From: Planctomycetota bacterium
Lineage (GTDB): Bacteria > Planctomycetota > Planctomycetia > Isosphaerales > Isosphaeraceae
Reading direction: 5' to 3'
DNA length: 5,378 bases
Assembly: GCA_021818605.1 (NCBI GenBank)
Contig: JAKAUH010000610.1
Coordinates: 1 to 5,378, forward strand
Shown piece by piece: positions 1-5,203 of this stretch (position 1 is its first letter; each line of letters opens with the position of its first letter). Under the pieces are notes generated by a model, which saw only the letters and a program-made list of their open reading frames with translations, made no database searches and was not told the origin of the DNA. Both the position numbers and the translations under genes were made by a program.

Positions 1-2
1 TG

Positions 3-314
3 CTTTCGAAAGTCAACTCGGGCGAGTACCCGATTGTGGCAACCTCGCGGGTACTGAACGAGGGGGTGAACGTCCCCGAGGCCAATATCGCGGTGATCCT
101 GTCGGGCTCGGGCTCGGTGCGCGAGCATGTCCAGCGCCTGGGGCGGGTGCTCCGGAAGTCGGGCGACAAGGAGGCCGTGCTGTACGAGGTCATCACGCGG
201 GACACGGTGGAGGAGTTCACCTCGAACCGTCGGCGGCAGCACAGCGCGTATGACGGGAGGCCGGCGCCGCCTCCGCCGCCGCGCGATCGGCCGGAGCCGG
301 GCGACGGCCAGTAA
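3..314 (+). CDS. xpb: XPB/Rad25-family DNA helicase, C-terminal end (5' truncated by window)
   Basis: This is the last 103 codons of a superfamily 2 helicase; the frame is open to the window edge, so the true start lies upstream. Visible are a motif V-like stretch (TSRVLNEGVNVPEAN, with the typical EG-V-VP core) and motif VI (QRLGRVLR, with the arginine finger region), followed by the short strand KEAVLYEVITRDTVEEF that closes the second RecA-like domain. The spacing and the wording 'SGSGSVREHVQRLGRVLRK' match XPB-type helicases, ATP-driven 3'-5' DNA unwinding enzymes of nucleotide excision repair and transcription. The tail (about 20 residues) is low-complexity and rich in proline, arginine and glutamate. 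The XPB assignment, rather than a generic SF2 helicase, is strengthened by the Bax1 gene downstream, its known partner in archaea. The N-terminal damage-recognition and ATPase motifs are outside the window and cannot be checked. An apparent GTG start at 36 is internal and should not be used. Confidence 0.85.
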   Translation, partial: LSKVNSGEYPIVATSRVLNEGVNVPEANIAVILSGSGSVREHVQRLGRVLRKSGDKEAVLYEVITRDTVEEFTSNRRRQHSAYDGRPAPPPPPRDRPEPGDGQ

Positions 315-350
315 GCTCGGCGTCGCCTACCGTCCACTCGACGAGGGTGA

Positions 351-379
351 TAGAGCAAATTCAGGTCTGCCCGTACAAT
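351..379 (+). promoter_or_regulatory. Candidate sigma70-type promoter of the toxin-antitoxin module
   Basis: A good -10 hexamer, TACAAT, lies at 374-379 in a locally AT-richer stretch, with a weak -35 (TAGAGC, 351-356, three of six matches to TTGACA) at 17-base spacing. It is 40 bases upstream of the antitoxin start and downstream of the helicase stop, where an independent promoter for an addiction module would be expected. The -35 is poor, so this is a suggestion only. Confidence 0.35.
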
Positions 380-402
380 GATCAGTGGGCAACATCCTCA
401 AC

Positions 403-408
403 GGGAGG
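403..408 (+). promoter_or_regulatory. Shine-Dalgarno site that sets the antitoxin start
   Basis: GGGAGG lies 10 bases before the ATG at 419. It supports this ATG over the in-frame upstream start at 347, which would also place the candidate -10 inside the coding sequence. Confidence 0.6.
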
Positions 409-418
409 CGAACAATCC

Positions 419-604
419 ATGTCAAACAAGGAGATCATGATCGAGGCGATCCGCAAGCTTCCGGACGACTCGAGTATCGAGGAAATCGTGGAGGAAGTCG
501 TCGTGCTGGCGGCCATCCGAAGAGGTGAAGAGGAGGCGGACGCTGGCCGGACGATCTCGCACGATGAAGTGAAGAAGAGGATCCAGAAATGGATTTCGAA
601 ATAA
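419..604 (+). CDS. Type II antitoxin, small acidic protein paired with RelE/ParE toxin
   Basis: This 61-residue protein begins MSNKEIMIEAIRKLP and is preceded by a good Shine-Dalgarno sequence. It has an acidic helical middle (SSIEEIVEEVVVLAAIRRGEEEADAG, roughly residues 18-43) and a C-terminal stretch, GRTISHDEVKKRIQKW (about 43-58), of the form 'G-x-x-(I/V)-S/P-H-x-E-V...W' seen at the toxin-wrapping end of many antitoxins encoded beside ParE/RelE toxins. Its coding sequence overlaps the toxin by 16 bases, so the two are translationally coupled with antitoxin first, the usual order. Its likely job is to bind and neutralise the toxin and, with it, repress the module's promoter. I see no clear ribbon-helix-helix or helix-turn-helix DNA-binding part, so the subfamily (ParD, Phd or an unnamed short group) is left open. 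GC is low for the window: I count 32 of 60 at 421-480. Confidence 0.8.
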   Translation: MSNKEIMIEAIRKLPDDSSIEEIVEEVVVLAAIRRGEEEADAGRTISHDEVKKRIQKWISK

Positions 605-900
605 GGTGGACGCTGGCGGCGGCCGACGATCTCGAGTCGATCATCAACTACGCCGCGGAGAGGGATCCGCAGGCAGCCGAGCGGCTCGCCGAGTCGATCA
701 TCGCTCACATCGAGATACTCCGGACCTTTCCCAGGATCGGTCCCCGGTACAGGAATCGAGCGAGTGCTGATGTTCGAGAAATCCTGTGCGGCATGTACCG
801 CGTGTTCTACCGGGTGAACGAGCGGGCTCAATTCGTGGAGATCCTGAGGATCTTGCACGGGGCGAGGGAAGAGCCCAATTTTTCCGGCAATGGGCGATGA
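589..900 (+). CDS. RelE/ParE-superfamily type II toxin
   Basis: This 103-residue protein has the length and pattern of the RelE/ParE fold. An N-terminal strand (FEIRWTLAA) leads to A-x-x-DL-x-x-I-x-x-Y (about residues 10-21). Next come a helix with DPQAAERLAESI, the turn L-x-x-FP-x-x-G (44-51), the strand pair VREILCGMYRVFYRVNE (62-78), and the closing strand VEILRILHGARE (83-94). Candidate functional residues are R63, R71, R87, H90 and R93. The 'REI...YRVFYRV...ILRILHG' signature is closer to ParE-like toxins, which act on gyrase, than to ribosome-dependent mRNA-cutting RelE, but the target cannot be told from sequence alone. The start ATG lies inside the antitoxin gene (16-base overlap). 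The C-terminal tail EEPNFSGNGR extends slightly past the fold. The gene lies 70 bases before bax1, within what would otherwise be an xpb-bax1 unit. Confidence 0.88.
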   Translation: MDFEIRWTLAAADDLESIINYAAERDPQAAERLAESIIAHIEILRTFPRIGPRYRNRASADVREILCGMYRVFYRVNERAQFVEILRILHGAREEPNFSGNGR

Positions 901-970
901 TCCGAGGAGATCGTTATTGGTCGGATTGGCCGGCTGAAGACCGAACCCCTAGTCAGGTTAGCTTCGACGC

Positions 971-2236
971 ATGCTCACAGGCGACCTCGTCCGAGTCAAA
1001 TACGCGAAGCAGCGGGTGGTCCCGCTGTACATCGACCGCGAGGCCGCGCACTGGCTCGAGGCGGCGGAGAGCCTGTTGCTCCTCTACCGCGAGGGCATCG
1101 GGATGACCCGCGGGGAGATCGAGTCCGAGGTCGACGAACTGTTCGGCGGCGGCGGCAAGGCGACGCAGGTCCATCGCGGGCTGGCCAAGGTGCTGGAGGA
1201 CCGCGCCGAGTTCGAGGTCGTCGCTGATATCCCGCCGGATCAGGTGCGCGAGAAGGTGTTCACCGCGGCGGCCGAGTACCGCCGCCGACTGCTCGCCGAG
1301 GCCGCGCCCGGCCATCGGCCGAGGTTCGACCGCGATGCTGTCCTTGGCGAGGTCGGCCGCGCGCTGGAGGTCGCGCCCGAGACCCTGCTGAACGCGCTGT
1401 TTGCCGACCTCCGTGATGAGAACCGATTGCTCCGGTTCGAGGACATCACGGCGCAGCGGTTGATCGACCGATATAACGTCGCGCTGGCGCAGACGGTGCT
1501 GCTCCGCTCGGTGCTGGTGCGGGCCGAGGTCCGCAACGAGCGACCCGCGCGGTATCGCCAGCTCTTCCGCCGGCTCAAGTTCCACCGGTTGCTCTACCGC
1601 GTCGAGGGCTCGATGCGCGACGGGTACGTCTTCCACATCGACGGGCCCCTGAGCCTCTTCAGCGCCACGACGAAGTACGGGCTCCAGGTGGCGTGGTTCC
1701 TGCCGTCGCTGTTGCAGTGCGACGACTTCCGCCTGGACGCCGAACTGCGCTGGGGACCCCGGCGCGAGCCGCGGAGCTTCCACCTCGAGGCCAGCGACAG
1801 GCTGGTCACCCACCAGGCGGATACCGGCACGTTCACCCCGGCCGAGCTATCGGCGTTCGTCGACCGGTTCCGCCAGGTCGCGCCCGACTGGGAGCTCAGC
1901 GAGAGCACCGAGGTGATCGAGCTGGGGCGTGACGGCGTCTGGGTGCCCGATTACCGGCTCGTCCACAAGGCGAGCGGGACCGACGTGTTCCTCGAGGTCG
2001 TCGGCTTCTGGAAGAAGACGAGCCTCGAGCGGCTGCTCCGGCTGTTGCCGATGCACGGGCCGCCGCGGTTTGTCCTGGCCGTCTCCGACAAGCTCAAGGT
2101 CGATGAGGAGGCGCTGCAGGAGGTGAAGGGGCCGGTCCTCCGGTTCAAGGAGATCCCGAACGCCTCGGAGCTGAACGCCCTGCTGGCGAGGTTCGTCGGG
2201 GCCCGCGACGGGTCGGGTACGCCGCTGTTCGATTGA
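971..2236 (+). CDS. bax1: Bax1 (DUF790) family nuclease, XPB partner
   Basis: This 421-residue protein fits the DUF790/Bax1 family along its whole length. The N-terminus MLTGDLVRVKYAKQRVVPLYID is typical. Then come LIDRYNVALAQ (164-174), RRLKFHRLLYRVEG (200-213) and DGPLSLFSATTKYG (224-237), with a flanking AWFLPSLL segment. The nuclease part near the C-terminus has VPDYRL (D327) and FLEVVGFW (E342, G345-W347), the PD-(D/E)XK-like pair of the family. In archaea Bax1 is a structure-specific endonuclease that forms a complex with the XPB helicase and cuts DNA beside bubbles or forks; the same role is inferred here because an XPB-type gene ends upstream. A TAG at 959-961 is in frame just upstream, so the ATG at 971 is the earliest possible start; no clear Shine-Dalgarno precedes it. 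No frameshift or internal stop is seen. The usual ExK lysine is absent: E342 is followed by VV, then K348-K349 after the GFW. Confidence 0.88.
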   Translation: MLTGDLVRVKYAKQRVVPLYIDREAAHWLEAAESLLLLYREGIGMTRGEIESEVDELFGGGGKATQVHRGLAKVLEDRAEFEVVADIPPDQVREKVFTAAAEYRRRLLAEAAPGHRPRFDRDAVLGEVGRALEVAPETLLNALFADLRDENRLLRFEDITAQRLIDRYNVALAQTVLLRSVLVRAEVRNERPARYRQLFRRLKFHRLLYRVEGSMRDGYVFHIDGPLSLFSATTKYGLQVAWFLPSLLQCDDFRLDAELRWGPRREPRSFHLEASDRLVTHQADTGTFTPAELSAFVDRFRQVAPDWELSESTEVIELGRDGVWVPDYRLVHKASGTDVFLEVVGFWKKTSLERLLRLLPMHGPPRFVLAVSDKLKVDEEALQEVKGPVLRFKEIPNASELNALLARFVGARDGSGTPLFD

Positions 2237-2239
2237 ACG

Positions 2240-2258
2240 AACCGGGCGCGACCCGGTT
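2240..2258 (+). terminator. Candidate intrinsic terminator after bax1
   Basis: A perfect 7-bp inverted repeat (AACCGGG / CCCGGTT) with a 5-base loop (CGCGA) begins four bases after the bax1 stop codon. It is followed by only one more T before C (TTTCTC overall), so the U-tract is short. Position and stem strength favour a terminator, but it could also be a 3'-end stabilising hairpin. Confidence 0.45.
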
Positions 2259-2352
2259 TCTCGGCCCCCACTCGCCCGTTACACTGAAGCCGGGCGCGGC
2301 CGCCCCGGCGGCTCGCGAGGTTGACGACACCACGGCGCGGGGGAACCGACCG

Positions 2353-3399
2353 ATGAATCGACGCGACCGACGACGACGCAACGCAATCACGCTCGCCCTG
2401 ACCCTGTTGCTGGCCGCCCCGGCCGTTGCCGAGGCCGTCACGGCCGACCCGTGGGTCGTCTATGAGGGCGGGGATGGGCCCGGCAAGGGGAAGCGCGTCG
2501 TCCTGATCAGCGGGGATGAGGAATACCGGTCGGAGGAGGCCCTGCCGCAACTGGGCAAGATCCTCGCCCGCCGGCATGGGTTCACCTGCACGGTGCTGTT
2601 CGCCATCGGCAAGGACGGTTCGATCGAGCCCAAACGGACCGACAACATCCCCGGGCTCGAGGCGTTGCGCACGGCCGACCTGATGATCATCGCGACGAGG
2701 TTCCGCAACCTGCCCGACGAGCAGATGAAGGAAGTGGTCGACTACATCGAGTCGGGGCGCCCGATCATCGGCCTGCGGACCGCGACGCATGCCTTCGCCA
2801 TCAGGAGCCCGACCTATTCCCGCTACTCATGGAACAGCCGGGAGTGGAAGGGCGGATTCGGCAAGCAGGTGCTCGGCGAGACCTGGGTCAGCCACCACGG
2901 CAACCACGGCCACGAGAGCACGCGCGGGATCATCCCGCCGGCTGCGCGCGAGAACCCGATCCTCCGCGGGATCAAGGACGGCGACATCTGGGGCCCGACG
3001 GATGTTTATGAGGCGCATCCGCCCGCCGACGCGACCGTGCTGGTGCTCGGCCAGGTCCTCCAGGGGATGAAGCCGACGGATCCACCGGTTGAGGGGAAGA
3101 AGAACGACCCGATGATGCCGGTGGCCTGGATCCGCGGCTACACCGGCACCCAGGGCAAGGCCGCGCGGATCTTCTGCACCACGATGGGAGCCGCCACCGA
3201 CCTCGAGCGCGAGGGAACCCGCCGCCTGCTGGTGAACGCGGCGTACTGGGCCGTCGGGCTCGAGGACCAGATCACCGACCACACCGACGTCGCCCTGGTC
3301 GGCGAGTACCACCCGCTCCCATTCGGCTTCGGCAAGGCGAAGAAGGGCGTTCGGCCCGAGGAGCATGCGCTCTCATCGTCCGCGTCCTCGGCGCGGTAA
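2353..3399 (+). CDS. Exported ThuA-like domain protein
   Basis: This 348-residue protein is a ThuA-like domain with a class I glutamine amidotransferase-like fold. It is of the type very common in Planctomycetes and Verrucomicrobia. The start at 2353 gives a proper signal peptide: basic MNRRDRRRR, a hydrophobic core at about 11-22, and cleavage probably after AVA or AEA near 26-28. A TTG at 2233 in the same frame would put 40 unlikely residues ahead of it. Conserved stretches are KRVVLISGDEEYRSEEALPQ (47-66), NIPGLEALRTADLMI (98-112), RFRNLPDEQM (116-125), GLRTATHAF (140-148), GETWVSHHGNHGHESTRG (175-192), DIWGPTDVYE (211-220), KKNDPMMPVAWI (249-260) and FCTTMGAATD (274-283). ThuA was first linked to trehalose use, but most homologues, including this type, have no proven reaction; carbohydrate-related work outside the cytoplasm is inferred from the family. 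The protein has a short serine/alanine C-terminal tail. The next gene starts 17 bases downstream. Confidence 0.9.
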   Translation: MNRRDRRRRNAITLALTLLLAAPAVAEAVTADPWVVYEGGDGPGKGKRVVLISGDEEYRSEEALPQLGKILARRHGFTCTVLFAIGKDGSIEPKRTDNIPGLEALRTADLMIIATRFRNLPDEQMKEVVDYIESGRPIIGLRTATHAFAIRSPTYSRYSWNSREWKGGFGKQVLGETWVSHHGNHGHESTRGIIPPAARENPILRGIKDGDIWGPTDVYEAHPPADATVLVLGQVLQGMKPTDPPVEGKKNDPMMPVAWIRGYTGTQGKAARIFCTTMGAATDLEREGTRRLLVNAAYWAVGLEDQITDHTDVALVGEYHPLPFGFGKAKKGVRPEEHALSSSASSAR

Positions 3400-3416
3400 G
3401 TGCGGCTGGTTATCCC

Positions 3417-4031
3417 ATGAATCCCGACAGCGGAAGCGATCGATTCCTGTCAACCGTCGGTCTGGGCCGGTGGAAGATCCCGACGCTCGCGGTGGTCGGT
3501 GGTCTTTTTGGCCTGGTGGCGGTCGCCCTGCGCCTGGAGGGCCGCCGCTGGTGGTGCCGCTGTGGCCGCTTGACCCCCTGGATGGGCGACATCTGGGGCC
3601 CGCACACGTCACAGCATCTGTTTGACCCCTACAGCTTCACGCACGTCGAGCACGGGCTGATCTTCCACGCGATCCTCCGTCCGCTCGCGCGGTGGCTGTC
3701 GCCGTCGCAGCGGACGGTCCTCGCGCTGGCTGGCGAAACCCTGTGGGAGATCGCCGAGAACACGCAGCCCGTCATCGACAACTATCGCAAGGCGGCCCTG
3801 GCGCGAGGATACGAGGGGGACAGCGTGGCCAACTCGCTCGGCGACATCGCGTCGTCCGCGCTGGGACTCTACCTCGCCAGCCGGTTGCCGGCCCGGTGGT
3901 CGATCGCGCTGTTCGTCGGGATGGAGATCGTCCTGGTGACCGTGTACCGCGACAACCTCCTGCTGAACATCACGATGCAGTTCGTACCGATCAGGGCGGT
4001 CGAGGACTGGCAGATGTCGATGTCGCAGTGA
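3417..4031 (+). CDS. DUF2585 / UPF0314 family membrane protein
   Basis: This 204-residue protein carries the hallmarks of the DUF2585/UPF0314 family. These are RRWWCRCGRLTPWMGDIWGPHTSQHLFDPYSFTHVEHG (43-80, rich in W, C, H), then GETLWEIAENTQPVIDNYR (106-124), YEGDSVANSLGDIASSALG (132-150) and YRDNLLLNITM (177-187). Hydrophobic segments at about 21-40, 99-112 (weaker), 141-157 and 162-177 suggest three or four membrane passes in the inner membrane. The conserved His/Glu/Asp cluster (H63, H67, H76, H79, E107, E111, E114) lies beside membrane segments, so metal or lipid chemistry is possible, but no activity is established for the family. The start ATG has no good Shine-Dalgarno; translation may rely on the ThuA-like gene ending 17 bases upstream, with which it is probably co-transcribed. 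No terminator as strong as that at 5145 follows. Confidence 0.85.
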   Translation: MNPDSGSDRFLSTVGLGRWKIPTLAVVGGLFGLVAVALRLEGRRWWCRCGRLTPWMGDIWGPHTSQHLFDPYSFTHVEHGLIFHAILRPLARWLSPSQRTVLALAGETLWEIAENTQPVIDNYRKAALARGYEGDSVANSLGDIASSALGLYLASRLPARWSIALFVGMEIVLVTVYRDNLLLNITMQFVPIRAVEDWQMSMSQ

Positions 4032-4227
4032 GCCGTTGAACGCCACAAGTCCGATTCGCCCTCGGAAAATCTCCCGAAATCACTCCAGCTTTCCCGGTTT
4101 ATCCGTGCCAGCCGATCGGACGCGAACACCCGACCGTGGACTTTTTCGGAATCGCCAAAGGGCACCCACGCGGAACGGTCGATGACCTACGGACGGGCAT
4201 CGTGCGCGTACCGAAACGATGGCAACT

Positions 4228-4234
4228 GGAGGGG
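4228..4234 (+). promoter_or_regulatory. Shine-Dalgarno site that sets the repeat-protein start
   Basis: GGAGGGG lies five bases before the ATG at 4240. It argues for that ATG over the ATG at 4219, which would be placed upstream of this site and would add seven polar residues (MATGGDS) before the signal peptide. Confidence 0.65.
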
Positions 4235-4239
4235 ATTCG

Positions 4240-5100
4240 ATGATCTCGCGACTGCTCCTCGTCGGCTTCGTCGGAGTGCTCGGGTTCTCGCTGCCGGACG
4301 GAGTCGATTGGGGGATTGTCTCGAGCCAGGCGCGGTCGGAGGTAATCAGGTCGTCAGGCCCAGGCAAGGCGAAACCGACCGCGTTTGAGCCCATCCCCGT
4401 CGAGGACGGTTCGATCAATCGGCTCGCCGACGAGCTGAATCGCCGTTCCGAGGGGCTGAATTTGACCCTGGCAATGGTTGTGCCGGCCGTGCGGCACTGC
4501 AAGAAAAGGACGGCCGACGAGAAGGCCGTCGAGCGCCTGTTCGCCGACAACCGGGTCTTCGCCGCGCCGGGCGATGAGGTTGTGCCGGCCGTGGCGGCCG
4601 TGGCAGCCATGGCGGACCACAGGAAAATGACGACCGGCGATGAAAGGGCCGTCGAGCGCCTGTTCGCCGACAACCGGGTCTTCGCCGGGCCTGGCGAGGG
4701 CGATGAGGTCGAGCGGTTGTTTGCGGAGAACCGGGTCTTTGCCGGGCCGGCGACCGAGGACCAGCCGACAGCCCCCGAGCTTCGTCTCGCCATTGACCCG
4801 ATTGCTCCGGTGGAAACGATTTCGAGCCTGGCCGATGAGCTGAATCGGGGCTCGGAGGGGCTGAACATCGATCCGGCCTCGATCGTCGTGGCCTCGCGCC
4901 GGCGGCGGTTCGAACCGATCCCGGTCGCCGAGCCGGCCTCGAAGCTGGTCGACGACCTGAACCGGGCGTGCGAAGGCGTCACCGCGGCCCGGGAGGAGCC
5001 GGCAAATGTCTCCACGGCGCTGCGGCTCACCCGCGATGCCGCACTGGCCTGGATGAACGTGCTGGCGAGGGACATTCCGACCACGAAGGCCACACGCTGA
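4240..5100 (+). CDS. Secreted protein of unknown function with A-B-B-B-A-A repeats
   Basis: I do not recognise a named family. With the start at 4240 the protein has 286 residues and opens with MISRLLLVGFVGVLGFSLP, a signal-peptide-like hydrophobic segment (about 4-19), so export is likely. The rest is built of short repeats. Type A, about 25 residues with consensus FEPIPVxxxxxxLADELNRxSEGLN, occurs at 49-74, 185-209 and 224-248. Type B, consensus VERLFA(D/E)NRVFAxP, occurs at 97-110, 138-151 and 157-170. The C-terminal part ends in TALRLTRDAALAWMNVLAR, predicted amphipathic helix. Alanine/valine-rich and charged linkers separate the repeats; cysteines are few (C88 and one in the last A repeat). 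Repeat copies differ mainly at synonymous codon positions, so this frame is under selection. The gene stands alone, with a 208-base spacer before it and a strong terminator after it. A cell-surface or periplasmic adhesion or binding role is possible but only guessed from export and repeats. Confidence 0.75.
   Translation: MISRLLLVGFVGVLGFSLPDGVDWGIVSSQARSEVIRSSGPGKAKPTAFEPIPVEDGSINRLADELNRRSEGLNLTLAMVVPAVRHCKKRTADEKAVERLFADNRVFAAPGDEVVPAVAAVAAMADHRKMTTGDERAVERLFADNRVFAGPGEGDEVERLFAENRVFAGPATEDQPTAPELRLAIDPIAPVETISSLADELNRGSEGLNIDPASIVVASRRRRFEPIPVAEPASKLVDDLNRACEGVTAAREEPANVSTALRLTRDAALAWMNVLARDIPTTKATR
4384..4461 (+). repeat. Type A protein repeat, copy 1 (26 codons)
   Basis: Encodes FEPIPV...LADELNRRSEGLN. 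Its core is matched by copies at 4792-4866 and 4909-4983. Against copy 2, the 13-codon core from LADELN onward shows five synonymous changes and one amino acid change (R to G). Confidence 0.8.
4524..4564 (+). repeat. Type B repeat, copy 1 (41-base exact repeat)
   Basis: These 41 bases, coding AVERLFADNRVFA, are identical to 4647-4687. A diverged third copy lies at 4708-4743. Upstream of both exact copies is a further shared 16-mer (4476-4491 and 4578-4593), showing that the duplicated unit was longer and that one copy has since gained or lost 21 bases. Confidence 0.85.
4647..4687 (+). repeat. Type B repeat, copy 2 (41-base exact repeat)
   Basis: Identical to 4524-4564 at an offset of 123 bases, a multiple of three, so the frame is kept. 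The linker before it holds an Ala/Val-rich insert (AVAAVAA) absent from the unit before copy 1. Confidence 0.85.
4708..4743 (+). repeat. Type B repeat, copy 3 (diverged)
   Basis: Encodes VERLFAENRVFA. Over 12 codons it differs from copies 1 and 2 at six positions, five synonymous and one Asp-to-Glu. It is therefore older than the exact pair and has been held by selection on the protein. Confidence 0.8.
4792..4866 (+). repeat. Type A protein repeat, copy 2 (25 codons)
   Basis: Encodes IDPIAPVETISSLADELNRGSEGLN. It has the same core as copy 1 with one residue fewer in the linker and mainly synonymous differences in the core. Confidence 0.75.
4909..4983 (+). repeat. Type A protein repeat, copy 3 (25 codons)
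   Basis: Encodes FEPIPVAEPASKLVDDLNRACEGVT. The opening FEPIPV is identical at protein level to copy 1, while the core is the most diverged of the three. Confidence 0.75.
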
Positions 5101-5144
5101 TTGGACCGATCGCCGCCGGGCGGCCCACCGCTGGACGAGCAGTG

Positions 5145-5203
5145 AAGGGCGAGGTCGCGTCAAGCCGGCTCGAAAAGGGCCGCGACGCAACCTCGCCCTT
5201 TTT
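5145..5203 (+). terminator. Strong intrinsic terminator after the repeat-protein gene
   Basis: An 11-bp perfect outer stem (AAGGGCGAGGT at 5145-5155 with ACCTCGCCCTT at 5190-5200) continues after one C-A mismatch into a further five pairs (GCGTC 5157-5161 with GACGC 5184-5188). The loop is about 22 bases, and the 3' arm runs into a five-T tract (5199-5203). It lies 44 bases after the stop codon of the repeat protein. Confidence 0.85.

Noticed and set aside
312..972. Similar short strings around the helicase stop (TAAGCTCGGCG) and before bax1 (TTAGCTTCGACG) as a target duplication
   Set aside because: The match is short and gapped, and easily expected by chance in this base composition.
953..1813. 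286-codon minus-strand frame opposite bax1
   Set aside because: It lies wholly antisense to a full-length family match and has the Leu/Gln/Arg-rich composition typical of shadow frames in GC-rich genes.
2321..2349. TTGACG hexamer upstream of the ThuA-like gene as a -35 element
   Set aside because: At 17-base spacing the -10 position has no TATAAT-like sequence, so no promoter is claimed.
4049..4070. Small hairpin (TCCGA/TCGGA) after the DUF2585 gene as a terminator
   Set aside because: The stem is only five pairs, with a 7-base loop and no T-tract.
4112..4119. CCGATCGG palindrome in the spacer before the repeat protein as an operator
   Set aside because: An 8-base GC-rich palindrome is expected by chance and nothing around it supports a binding site.
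4080..5093. 337-codon open frame on the minus strand opposite the repeat protein
   Set aside because: It is serine/arginine-rich and low in complexity. The + strand frame has a Shine-Dalgarno, a signal peptide and synonymous-only divergence between repeats, so the antisense frame is a by-product of GC-rich codon use.
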